Shown: positions 1-9,499 of the stretch, piece after piece
Layout: the number at the start of each line of letters is the position of its first letter
Position numbering within the stretch: the stretch's first letter is position 1
NCBI RefSeq assembly: GCF_023898315.1
Contig: NC_064618.1
Coordinates: 248,347,076-248,411,075 of the forward strand
Direction: 5' to 3'
From: Schistocerca nitens
Taxonomy: Eukaryota > Arthropoda > Insecta > Orthoptera > Acrididae
Length of the DNA stretch: 64,000 nucleotides
Translations under genes and position numbers: made by a program
The notes under the pieces: model-generated
What the model saw: only the letters and a program-made list of their open reading frames with translations
Database searches by the model: none
What the model was told of the DNA's origin: nothing

Positions 1-221
1 AAAAGAGACACTTACACTAACCTTTACTCAACCAATCTTTGGCACAGAAAGGGGTAAAATATGCTGCTATAAAAATTTTCGACAATTTACCAGATGAAAT
101 AAAATATGTCTGACAGACACCTTCAAAAATAAATTGAAATCATATCTCCTTGACAACTCCTTCTATACCAGAGATGAATTCTTGAATAGGAATAAATAAA
201 TATATAAATATAGTATATGCA

Positions 222-617
222 GAATGAGATTTTCACTCTGCAGCGGAGTGTGCGCTGATATGAAACTTCCTGGCAGATTAAAACTGTGTGCCCGACCGAG
301 ACTCGAACTCGGTTTCATATCAGCGCACACTCCGCTGCAGAGTGAAAATCTCATTCTGGAAACATCCCCCAGGCTGTGGCTAAGCCATGTCTCCGCTATA
401 TCCTTTCTTTCAGGAGTGCTAGTTCTGCTAGGTTCGCAGGAGAACTTCTGTAAAGTTTGGAAGGTAGGAGACGAGATACTGGCAGAAGTAAAGCTGTGGG
501 TACCGGACGTGAGTCGTGCTTCGGTAGCTCAGTTGGTAGAGCACTTGCCCGCGAAAGGCAAAGGTCCCGAGTTCGAGTCTCGGTCGGGCACACAGTTTTA
601 ATCTGCCAGGAAGTTTC
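222..617 (+). mobile_element. tRNA-related foldback element with target-site duplication
   Basis: A ~396-bp insertion flanked by a perfect 12-bp direct repeat (atagtatatgca at 210-221 and 618-629), which I read as the TSD. The left end is a hairpin whose 46-bp arms (221-266 and 312-357) are reverse complements. The hairpin loop (267-311) is in turn the reverse complement of the right end (about 567-615), so the element has nested inverted repeats. The right third carries a tRNA-like sequence. No protein is encoded, so it must be mobilised in trans. It could be a tRNA-derived SINE that has self-inverted rather than a DNA foldback element; the 12-bp TSD favours LINE-style insertion. Confidence 0.75.
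517..590 (+). tRNA. tRNA-like sequence, Ser(CGA)-type pseudo-tRNA inside a repeat
   Basis: A cloverleaf can be drawn. The acceptor stem pairs 517-523 with 584-590 (three G-T pairs), the D stem is GCTC/GAGC (527-530, 539-542), the anticodon stem is TTGCC/GGCAA (545-549, 557-561), and the T arm is CCGAG-TTCGAGT-CTCGG (567-583). The loop at 550-556 would read anticodon CGA. It lacks U33, has one extra base before both the D and anticodon stems, and lacks the long variable arm of a true tRNA-Ser. It sits inside a mobile repeat. A tRNA scanner may call it, but I regard it as a pseudo-tRNA whose A and B boxes could still drive Pol III. Confidence 0.5.
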
Positions 618-798
618 ATAGTATATGCATTTTGTGCCATTTAAGGGAATGAGGTAAATAATAGAAATATTAATCCTTAACTCTATATTGTAATATATAT
701 ACATTAAAAAATCTTGTTTCATACTGCATATCTTGTCCACTTGACATGTTCCACATTATGACAGCTACTGTACTGTGCGATTGATCAATGGAACACAC

Positions 799-829
799 AA
801 CCAACCAACCAACCAACCAACCAACCAAC
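799..829. repeat. (AACC)n microsatellite
   Basis: About eight uninterrupted AACC units in otherwise unassigned sequence between the foldback element and the hAT relic. Confidence 0.9.
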
Positions 830-914
830 TAAGCTGTTTTCTTCTCCTGGTATGGATTCATGCTTACTTTCATGACAAAACTGCCTTTTAGTAGTTGCAA
901 ATCTGGTTTATGTT

Positions 915-1556
915 CACTTGGCAACAGTTCCTAAAGCTACAACCAATTCCTCTGCTTTTTTCTTAACCTTCTCCAAACCGTTGGCTCTATATTCTTCAGA
1001 AACACTAAGTGCCGAGTTTATTAATTTTTCTGTAGTGTCTATTAGCTTATGTTCTTGCTGAAATGCTGCATTGATTACACAGACAAGACCTAGGACACTG
1101 TTGTATCACAGCATACAAAGAAAAATTTGTGATTTCTTAAAAGAGACTAGATACTTCACTAAAACACAATGGATCACTTTTGCAAGTGTTTTTTAACTCT
1201 TTTAATGCAAGTCTTATGTTATTAAGCTCAGATCTCTCAACCTGATCACTTTCAATTCTAGCCTCCCATTTTGTATCATGCAGTGGCTTCAGAGTCAGGT
1301 TTATGTGGTTCCTAAGTACTTCCCAGTGCCTCACAGAGGAAGAAAATAATGTGAACAATATGTGAAGTTGAACTAAAAAATGTAGAGCAGTTGCAAATGA
1401 CAACTAAAGCAGAGGGTATAATAAGTTCTTGTATGATACAAGCTTGAGTACCACTTCTTCTCCTTAATGTTGCTTCTGCTGTTGTAAGATTGTCCCCAGC
1501 GACCTGGAAACGGTATACCAAAGTTGTGTACTATTTGAAACAACATTCCTGCTAGA
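915..1556 (-). pseudogene. hAT-like (DUF4371/ZMYM1-type) transposase relic, C-terminal part
   Basis: Reading the minus strand, the block HWEVLRNH...LKPLHDTKWEAR (about 1330-1250) matches the conserved region of DUF4371/ZMYM1-type hAT transposases (RW..L...LK.LSDTRWE.R). It is followed by a stretch like the LINSALSVSEEYRANGLE segment seen further downstream in that family (about 1090-960). The part at 1430-1550 resembles 7400-7600 on the plus strand, so both derive from one family. Frames are broken and no intact ORF remains. The copy is split by the mariner at 1559-2893 and resumes at about 2896. Confidence 0.6.
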
Positions 1557-1558
1557 TA

Positions 1559-2893
1559 CGAGGGCGGTTCAGAAAGTAACCTCCGATAGGTCACAGTGCG
1601 GGTTGTGGTGGGAGTAGCGACGCCATCTGTGCGTTCATGCACTCAACAGGTCAGTCGGCATCAAGCCGTGGTCGAGTGAACGTCGTACCTGCGCTAGTTT
1701 AGTTTTTGTGGCAGTTTGAAATGTGTGCTGCAATAGAAAACCCCGCCAAATGTGAAGTGCGTGCTGTCATAAGGTTTTTTACAGCCAAAGGATATTCTGC
1801 AGCAGCTATTCATCGTGAGCTTTGTGCCGTGTACGGACCAAGAGTTATGAGTGAAGGAGTTGTCCATGAATGGGTACGTTTATTTAAAAGTGGACGAGAA
1901 AACGTTCATGATGAAGAGAGGAGTGGTAGACCATCATTGGTGACTGACGAACTCGTTCAGACAGTTGATGCAAAAGTTCGTGAAAATCGACGTTTCTCAA
2001 TGTCGGAGTTGTCTACTGGTTTTCCACAGATTTCAAAGACTCTCTTGTACGAGATAGTGACAGCAAGATTGGGTTACCGTAAGTTCTGTGCACGATGGGT
2101 GCCCAAAATTCTTACCGACCACCACAAAACTCAAAGAATGGCCTCTGCATTAGACTTTCTGTCACGTTATGAGGACGAAGGAGAACCATTGTTAAACAGA
2201 ATCGTGACCGGTGACGAAACCTGGATTAAGTACGTGAACCCTGAGACAAAAGAACAATCAAAGATGTGGGCACATTCAAATTCGCCTACCAAACCAAGAA
2301 AAGCCTCGCAAGATTTTTCTGCCCGAAAACTGATGGCAACGGTGTTTTGGGATGCCAAAGGGGTGTTGTTGGTTGAATTCATGGAACGTGGTACGACCAT
2401 TAATCAAGACGTGTACTGTGAAACAATAAAAAAGTTACGACCGGCTATACAGAACAAACGCCGTAGTATGCTGACTTCCGGTATCGTTTTTTTGCACGAT
2501 AACGCCCGTCCTCACTCTGCTCGCAGAACAACGGCCCTTCTTGAGTCCTTCAAGTGGGACGTTATCAACCATCCACCTTACAGCCCAGACCTGGCGCCAA
2601 GTGATTATCACCTCTTCATGCATTTGAAGAAATGGCTCGGGTCACAGCGGTTTGATGACGACGAAGAGCTCAAAGATGCGGTCACAGGCTGGCTCCAGGC
2701 ACAAGCGGGTGATTTTTATGCAGAAGGAATTTCAAAGCTTGTGAAGAGATACGATAAGTGCCTCAATCGCTATGGAGACTATGTAGAAAAATAGTGCAAA
2801 GATGTAGTTGTAAGATGTATATATTAAAATATTTTTATTTAACTTGTTGTATTTTTTTAAATCAACCGGAGGTTACTTTCTGAACGGCCCTCG
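1559..2893 (+). mobile_element. Mariner element, structurally complete
   Basis: The element is bounded by TA dinucleotides (1557-1558 and 2894-2895), the expected mariner TSD. Its terminal inverted repeats, 1559-1585 and 2867-2893, match at 26 of 27 positions. They enclose a single uninterrupted transposase gene. It has landed in a minus-strand hAT relic whose sequence continues on both sides. Near-identical TIRs and an open frame point to a young insertion compared with everything else in the first 12 kb. Confidence 0.93.
1721..2794 (+). CDS. Mariner transposase, intact
   Basis: A 357-residue transposase of the IS630/Tc1/mariner superfamily that would cut and paste the surrounding element at TA sites. 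The N-terminal ~110 residues form the helix-turn-helix DNA-binding region. The linker motif WVPKIL (mariner WVPHEL-like) follows at about 126-131. The catalytic triad is DD34D: D165 in TGDETW, D260 in HDNARPH and D295 in YSPDLAPSDYHLF, with exactly 34 residues between the last two. The length matches the family norm (about 345-360). I chose the ATG at 1721; the frame is open slightly upstream but without an ATG. No stop or frameshift is visible, so activity is plausible though untested. Confidence 0.93.
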   Translation: MCAAIENPAKCEVRAVIRFFTAKGYSAAAIHRELCAVYGPRVMSEGVVHEWVRLFKSGRENVHDEERSGRPSLVTDELVQTVDAKVRENRRFSMSELSTGFPQISKTLLYEIVTARLGYRKFCARWVPKILTDHHKTQRMASALDFLSRYEDEGEPLLNRIVTGDETWIKYVNPETKEQSKMWAHSNSPTKPRKASQDFSARKLMATVFWDAKGVLLVEFMERGTTINQDVYCETIKKLRPAIQNKRRSMLTSGIVFLHDNARPHSARRTTALLESFKWDVINHPPYSPDLAPSDYHLFMHLKKWLGSQRFDDDEELKDAVTGWLQAQAGDFYAEGISKLVKRYDKCLNRYGDYVEK

Positions 2894-2895
2894 TA

Positions 2896-3005
2896 TTTTC
2901 CAATAGTGGCACTCACATAAAAAAATTCTTGAATTGCAACTGGATTGGGAAACCCACCTATCAGTTTTAAACATACACTTAATTGAGGTCACAAAACTCA
3001 TGAAA
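2896..3005 (-). pseudogene. hAT-like relic, continuation beyond the mariner insertion
   Basis: The minus strand reads GGFPNPVAIQEFFYVS..., resembling the corresponding part of the plus-strand hAT copy near 7360-7410 (FPKSVAN, then a stop, then QIFLYE). It joins the fragment ending at 1556 once the mariner and one TA are removed. Confidence 0.45.
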
Positions 3006-3139
3006 GAGCAATATGTACATATACAGATGGTGATAGTATCGTGTACACCAAGTACAAAAGGGCAGTGCATTGACAGAGCTGTTATATGTACTCCAATGAT
3101 TCATGTGACATGGCTTCCAATATGTTTGTGGTTGCACGA

Positions 3140-4800
3140 CACGAACTAACAGACTTTGAACGTAGAATAGTAGTTATAGCTAGATGCATGGAACATTCCA
3201 TTTTGAAAATCGTTAGAGAAATCAATATTCTGAGATCCACATTTGAAAATCATTAGAGAATTCAATATTCTGAGATCCACAGTGTCAAGTGTATGCCAAG
3301 AATACAGCATTGCAGGCATTACCTCTCACCACAGACCACATAGTGGCCGATGGCTTCCACTTAACGACTGAGACCAGTGGCGTTTTCGTAGAGTTGTTAG
3401 TGCTAACAGACAGGCAACACTGCATGAAAAAACCACAGATATCAATATGGGAAGTACAACAAATGTATCTATTAGGACAGTGCAGTGAAATTCATTATTA
3501 ACGGGCTATGGCAGCAGATGGACGATGCAAGTGCCTTCTCCAACAGCACTGCATAGCCTGCACTGCTTCTCTTGGACTCACAACCATATCGGTTTGACCC
3601 TAGACGACTGGTAAGAGCTGACAGTAGAGCTCAAGGATGACATAGTCCCCATGAAGCCACGGACCAAAGTTGTCAGCAATGCACTGTGAAAGCTGGTGGA
3701 GGCTCCATAATGGTGTTGAACTGTTTCTGACCCTCTTGTTACATATTTGAAGCTGAGTCAGAACTCTCTCATTTGATCTGTCATCCAAAGTATCATGTGT
3801 TAATTTACCTTTAATGTAACTCAGTCACTGTTAGTTATCTTCTTCATGTGGAGGTCCTGAAAAGCAGTATCTCCATAGAACCATGTAGCCCAGGAAAGGC
3901 TTCAACTCTTCTCCTTTGCAGCTGTTATTGTTGGAAGGTAAAGACAATATCTACTCTAATTAGGAATTACATCAACATTTCTTCATTGACTGTCTTGTAT
4001 TTGTTTCAGTGGGAGTACAGATCATGATTACTTGAAGGCTTGACAAGAAGTAACATTTCATTTTAGAGCTTCTTTTGTTCATTGCTGTTTTCATTCTTGG
4101 AGAGGGTGTCTGTTCTTTGACAGTGAAGACACCGCCAAGCCACATCATCAAAACATAAAAGGCCTCACCCGCAGCAGGTGAAGATGCTCACTCATCATCG
4201 AGCCTTGCCAATATCTCAAACTGCACACCTCTCCAGTCAACTCTTCACAAACGTGGGGAAAAAACGACTGAGCACAGTATGTGTTTCACAACTTATTCCC
4301 TACCTAATACTACTTTACTATTTTATCACGATCACCTTTCCTTGTCATAAATAGGGAGTGAGAAATGTCGTTTGCCTAAACGGCATTTAACACTACAGTA
4401 TAGGCTGTGTTTACATGGAATGCACTGGGTCCTCTGGTCCAACTGAACCAACTATTGACTGGAAATGGTTATGTTCCGCTGCTTGGAGACTATCTGTAGC
4501 CATTCGTGGTCTTCACAGTCACAAGAAAACAATATAATTTTTATGGATGACAATGCACCATGACACCAGGCCACAATTCAAGCGAATGGTTTGGTCACCC
4601 ATTGAACATTTATGGAAGAGAACTGAAAGGACCGTTCATGCATAAAATCCTACTATTATGATTAGTTATAGAGACAGTATGGCTCAACTCTGTTGCAAGG
4701 GACTTCTAACAACTTGTTGAGTCCATCCCAAGTTGAGTTTCAGCACTAAGCTGGGCAAAAGATGGTCTGATACGATATTAACAGATGTTCCACGACTTTT
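3140..4800 (+). pseudogene. Tc1-like transposase relic in two blocks
   Basis: Block one (about 3140-3720) reads ELTDFER.RIVV.AR at its start and KAGGGSIMV at its end, both typical of Tc1 transposases (LTDFERG.IVG..; AGGGSVMVWG). Block two (about 4400-4700) resumes with WNALGPL and a degenerate catalytic block FMDDNAP..HQA. Stops and frameshifts are numerous. Roughly 600 bp between the blocks (about 3790-4400) shows no recognisable coding content and may be a later insertion. A 40-bp tandem duplication sits at 3202-3281. Confidence 0.55.
3202..3281. repeat. 40-bp tandem duplication in Tc1 relic
   Basis: Two adjacent copies (3202-3241 and 3242-3281), each ending in attctgagatccaca, with three or four differences. 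The duplication lies within the decayed transposase. Confidence 0.85.
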
Positions 4801-4903
4801 TTTTTATCTTAGTGTAAATCTGGTGTAAAGCCAAATATTTATTTTTGAGTATTACGAGGTTTTTTTTTCCGATAGGCTATAAATAAAACTTCATAGGAAA
4901 CAT

Positions 4904-5415
4904 TTATTTTATCACCAAAAGTTTTGTACACTTATGGTTACTTTTCAACAGAATCACCAAAAAGATTGAGACATTTATTGTACCTGTGGACAAGCTTTGC
5001 AGTACCCTCTTCAAAAATTTTGCTGCTATTGATATCAAATGAGCATTGACATTGTTTTGAAGAACTTCATTGGTTTGAATGTGCAGCCCTCCTAGCCACG
5101 TCTTCAGTTCAGGGAAAAGGTCAAAGTCGCTGGGTGCCAGGTCAGGACTGTACAGCGGATGACTGAAAATGTCCCATTGAAATTGTTCAAGGAGCCATTG
5201 GATTGTGCCAGCAGTGTGTGGACGAGCATTGGCATGGATCAACACAATTCCTGAAGTCACCATTCACGCACAGTACCATCAGTCATGAAGTTATCACCAT
5301 ATACTCGGCTCATTCTCCAATGAATTGCTGCTGCACTATTCCCTTCTGCTTGCAGAAACTGAATTACACTTCATAATTCACACTTGGGTGGAGCAACAAT
5401 GATAGCAGAAATCAT
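4904..5415 (-). pseudogene. Internally deleted mariner transposase (different family from 1721-2794)
   Basis: The ATG at 5415-5413 opens a mariner N-terminus (MISAIIVAPPKCE..., then AAAIHWRMSRVYGDN..., ending in TVREW). Within a few bases the sequence jumps to the C-terminal catalytic part (TSGIVLIHANARPH, YSPDLAPSDFDLF, LKTWLGG). The middle of the transposase, including the first catalytic Asp, is missing. The second catalytic Asp is replaced by Ala (HANARPH for HDNARPH). There is also an in-frame stop in the N-terminal part. This is a dead, internally deleted copy. Confidence 0.75.
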
Positions 5416-5506
5416 TTATATGGCTGTAGAGCAACTCAGACTGATGCCTTGAGGTTGACAATGGTGGAATGTGTAGTGTGAGAGTTGTGCAGTAGCCTAC
5501 AGTGCA

Positions 5507-5744
5507 ACCAAGCGAGGTGGCACAGTGGCTAGCACACTGGACTCGCATTCAGGAGGACGACGGTTCAATCCCGTGTCTGGCCATCCTGATTTAGGTTTTC
5601 CGTGATTTCTCTAAATCACTCCAGGCAAATGCCGTGATGGTTCCTTTGAAAGGGCACGGCCGACTTCCTTCCCCGTCCTTCCCTGATCCGATGAGACCGA
5701 TGACCTCGCTGTCTGGTCTTCCCCAAACAACCCAACCCAATAAC
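5507..5744 (+). mobile_element. tRNA-derived SINE with 11-bp TSD
   Basis: Flanked by cctacagtgca at 5496-5506 and 5745-5755. The head carries Pol III-type A-box (gtggcacagtggctagcac, about 5517) and B-box (ggttcaatccc, about 5562) sequences. The body contains the block ccgtgatttctctaaatcac. I recall this family as abundant in acridid genomes; that is memory, not a search. Confidence 0.85.
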
Positions 5745-5789
5745 CCTACAGTGCATGTCCACTTTTTGCCACTCATGTAGCTTCTATAC

Positions 5790-6545
5790 TAAGCGATCAG
5801 GGGTTGGAAAAAAAAAAAAAAAACTGCCCACGTATATACTTCGGGGGTAGGCCTTACAAACAATCTCATCAAAAATTATGGTAATAATTTCATTTTGTGT
5901 GCCCTCACTTAAGTAAGTAACCAATCTTTCAGGTTTAGGCACAGGATAAATATGATCATTCAATATGGGATCAGTCTTAGCCATTAATAAATATGATCAT
6001 TAAATATGGGATCAGTCTTAGCCATTAATCATACTTGTCCTAAATAGTTTCCATTACCTGGATTTCCCAATATTTCATGGTCACCTCTCAATGAGTGATT
6101 TCTTTCAGCAAGGAAGGATTCTATGGAAAATAACCTTAACAAAACTGATCTCCAGCTCTTTTCTTCCTGATCAGTTTGATCTTTAGTTGCCTGATCCATT
6201 AATTTTGAGCTTTCAATTCTTTGCAAAAGCTCTTTCCACTTGCCCGTTTCAATAATATGGCTGTGGGACAATTAATGGGTAGGGAGAATTTTTGACTAGC
6301 TTTGCCAGTATTTTAAACTATTTCTTGTGAGAGACTCGGCAATCAAATTAAACAACTTGCAACCAAAGCAATGCACAGCATCTTTTGTTCGAGAATACAC
6401 AAGTCATGTTTGCTTAAATTTTTCGTCATTTGAAATGATGGAAACAATAAGAAACAATGAAAGGCCTCTTGTCTCTTGGTCATATTAATCCCATAACTGA
6501 CATTAATGTTAGTGAAAACCATCTCAGCTGTATTTTTGCACATTT
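5790..6545 (-). pseudogene. hAT-like DUF4371 relic, left arm of a head-to-head pair
   Basis: Minus-strand translation gives KWKELLQRIES, then EEKSWRSVLLRLFSI..FLAERNHSLRG (about 6240-6080) and, in the next frame, MAKTDPILNDHI...YLSEGTQNEI (about 5980-5860). These are recognisable pieces of the DUF4371 region (W..VL.RL..I..FLAE.N..LRG; FDP.L..H; YLS..IQNEII). The frame is interrupted by stops and by a 41-bp tandem duplication at 5948-6029. Its sequence is the reverse complement of 6690-7250. Confidence 0.7.
5948..6029. repeat. 41-bp tandem duplication
   Basis: Two copies, 5948-5988 and 5989-6029, differing at one base. They lie inside the hAT DUF4371 relic and repeat the start of its FDP-like block. 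Confidence 0.9.
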
Positions 6546-6689
6546 ACTGTGTTACGGCCAGTTTAGTTTCTTTGAACACCTTCAGGTTGTCTTTAATTAA
6601 ACAAAACAAGAAATTAGATTAAAGCTAAAGCATTTTAATGAATAAAATAGGTGACTCCTACTGATAACAACCTTATATGTAATCATTAA

Positions 6690-7615
6690 CATTAATGTTA
6701 GCTGTGGCCTCAACATGATGATGAGACAAGAGGTCTTTTACTGTTTTCAACTGCTTCCATTGTCATTTCAAATGATGAAAAAGTTAAGCAAATGAGGCTC
6801 ATATATTCTTAAACAAAAGATGCTGTGTATTGTTTCTGTTGCAAGTTGTTTAATTCAAGTGCTCATTCTCTCACAAGAATTGGTTTAAGAGACTGGCAAA
6901 GCTTGTCCAAAAATTCTCTCTTACCCCTCAACCATACTATTTAGATGTGCAAGGGAAAAAGATGTTGCACAGAATTAAAAACTCAATATTAATAGATCAG
7001 GCAACTGAAGATGAAACTGATCAGGAAGAAAAGAGCTGGAGACTGGTTTTGTTACAGTTATTTTCCATAGTATGTTTCCTTGCTAAAAGAAATCATCTGT
7101 TCAGAGGCGACCGTGAAATGTTGGTAAATCCAGTCCCATATTAAATGATCATATTAGCCCTATTCCTAGACCTGGAAGATTGGTTACTTAGTTGAGTAAA
7201 AGTATACAAAATGAAATGATTACCATAATTTGTGATGAAAGTGTATCTAGGGTCGTATCCTGAAGAACACCACTCTCAAAAATAAATCTTATTGAAAATA
7301 TTGGACTGCATGCCAGATTTAAGTCACAAGGAGCAATTAAGTGTGGGTTTCAGTAGATATGTTTCCTAAATCAGTTGCAAATTGACAAATTTTCTTATAT
7401 GAGTGACACTACTGGAAAAGATCTCGCAAAAATAGTTCATAACTGTGGCATACCAATTCCAGATTGTCAGGACAATCTTACGACAATGGAAGCAACATTA
7501 AGGGAAAAAAGAACTGGTACTCATGCTCATGTAATCGAAGAAAATCCAAGAGACCATTATATCCTTTGGTGTGCTTTGGTCGTTAGTGATGCAATTGTGG
7601 CTCAATATGGACAGC
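6690..7615 (+). pseudogene. hAT-like DUF4371 relic, right arm of a head-to-head pair
   Basis: The plus strand reads DQEEKSWRLVLLQLFSI..FLAKRNHLFRG (about 7017-7110), LDCMPDLSHKEQLSVGF (about 7305-7350) and IVHNCGIPIPD (about 7430-7465). These are successive parts of the same hAT/DUF4371 transposase seen at 5790-6545 (minus) and 915-1556 (minus). It has many stops and frameshifts. It faces the left copy across a spacer of about 150 bp. Confidence 0.7.
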
Positions 7616-8070
7616 CATCTGACGGGGTTGATCTTAGTGTGCCACTGAATTCTCATAGTGTTCTTCAGCTATGCATCAAAAGTTTGTGTACGTGCACTAC
7701 TGAGCCATATAGAAGCACCATAATCTGCATTAGAGTAGACTAGTCCAAGTGCTGAAATGTGTAGAATTTTAGCAGTGAAGCCCCAGGTTGTTTCACACAA
7801 CTTATGTAGAATGTTGTTCCTAGCTTGTATCTTTGCAGCGGTGATTTCGGTATGCTTCTTGTAGGTTAGCGTCTAGTCCAATACAACTCATAGATATTTT
7901 GGGCACTGATTGTGGTGAAGTAGTCTGTCACCAAAATCGACCTGGAGCTGTCTTCTCGCTGCTCTGCTGTACAAATGAAAAAAAAAACCATCTCTGTCTT
8001 GATATGGTTTGATTTCAGTCTCCATCTCTGAAAGCACGTTTCCATTATCACCAGATCAGATGTTAAGATG
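7616..8070 (-). pseudogene. Non-LTR RT C-terminal relic, left arm of an inverted repeat
   Basis: The minus strand gives NHIKTEM (the NPSKTEV motif region), then HISALGLVYSNADYGASIW, the segment after the RT thumb in R1/jockey-type LINEs. It is truncated and carries frameshifts. The whole block is repeated in reverse orientation at 8098-8430. Confidence 0.6.
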
Positions 8071-8097
8071 GCTTCCAAAATTTTGAAGAAAAGGAAT

Positions 8098-8430
8098 CCC
8101 GTTTTTACATCTGATCTGGTGATACTGAAATCATACTTTTGAAGATGGGGACTGACACCAAACCGTAACAAGATGGAGATGGCTTGCTTTCATTTGTGCA
8201 ACAGGGAGGTGAATAGGCAGCTCCAGGTCTATTTAGCTGACACACTACTTCACCACAATTGGCATCCAAAACATCCGGGGGCTACACTGGACTGGACACT
8301 GTCCTACAAGAAGCATCTGGAAATCACCACTGCAAAGATGTGAAATAGGAACAACATCCTACTAAGCCATACACAATCTGGGGCTCCACTGCTGAAGCTC
8401 TGTGCACTTCAGCACTTCGGCTAACCCACT
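8098..8430 (+). pseudogene. Non-LTR RT C-terminal relic, right arm of an inverted repeat
   Basis: The plus strand reads MACFHLCNREVNRQLQV, then ATLDWTLSYKKHLEITTAKM: the 'LGVTLDRTLTYK.H' region that follows the RT palm in R1/jockey-type LINEs. It aligns as reverse complement with 8066-7700, across a spacer of about 30 bp whose edges are themselves complementary (cagatcagatgt / acatctgatctg). Confidence 0.65.
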
Positions 8431-8469
8431 ATTTTCCTATTAAAAATAGAGCCCTACACAAAAGAACAG

Positions 8470-9180
8470 CATGTGTTCACTGTTGAGCAACATTTTAAAA
8501 AATGAAGGTTTGGCAGCTACAGTTCACTATTTACATAAGAAATGTATGCGATTTAACTTCTTCAACTGTGAAGATATTAATCTAAAAAAAATTAGGAAGA
8601 CTGGACCAATTAGTGATCCTAAACACTTTGGCCCTCTTCCAACAAGTGGTTCAGCATGAAACATAAAAGCAGTTCATGAGTGTGTTGCTGAAAGTCCAGG
8701 TACATCAGTTTAGCACCATGGTGAAAAATTGGACATTTCAAGAAGCTATCTCCAGTTTGTTCTCATGAAAGATTTGCATCTTCATGCCTAAAGAGCTCAA
8801 CTGACTCCAGAAATGAAGCCTACTGATCCCGCACAGTACATTCAGTTCATTGAATGCATTACGGGACAACAAGAAGTGGATGCTGATTTTTCGAACACAA
8901 CCACCTTCAGCTTATTTTCATCCTGATGGCTTGGTTAATCAACAAAATTGTCACATTTGGGGTTAGAATATGAGAGAGTGATTGTTGACAACCAAATACA
9001 TCCACAGTGGGTCACTGTTCGGTGCAGGTTTTGGGCTGAAGACGTCATTGGACCAGTCTTCTTCGAAAATGCTGCTGGTCAGGAATGAGTCTCTGCAGAA
9101 ATTTATCATTGAGTGGAAAAGATTTTAACAACTCCAATTTTGATGTAACTTATTCGGTGAGTTTATCATGAAGCCCAAAG
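8470..9180 (+). pseudogene. Tc1/mariner-superfamily transposase relic
   Basis: It starts with GPISDPKHFGPLPTSGSA and continues with an HTH-like stretch (SPGTSV..HGEKLDISRSYL). It then has LVNQQNCHIWG (about 8930-8960) and VIGPVFFENAAGQE (about 9040-9085), which match the insect transposase pattern (G.VN.QNCR.WG; GP.FFE...G). Stops at several positions show it is dead. It is a third transposase family, distinct from the two mariners nearby. Confidence 0.6.
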
Positions 9181-9499
9181 AACTAAGTTTTACAGAAAGT
9201 GCTCAAAACTTATTTTCTCTTAAATGACCGATTGTTATTCATTCAGTATTTTTGAGGTAGATTATTTTGATAACTGAAGAGTACACACATCAGTATATGC
9301 AGAATGTATGTCCACCTCCTCCTCATCACCATCACCATCATCATTATGCCACCTTTTTAATTCAATAATCTGAAATTACAACCTCATGTGATGAAATTAA
9401 AGATATTCAACAAGTCAGCAAATAAAACTGGAAAATATTCAGAAAAATACATTTATTTATTCATATATCAAACAGTGGGAAGTCCAGGTTGGAATAGCA

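Noticed and set aside
1706-1720. Upstream TTG as start of the mariner transposase
   Set aside because: The frame is open there, but there is no ATG, and the first ATG at 1721 gives the normal family length.
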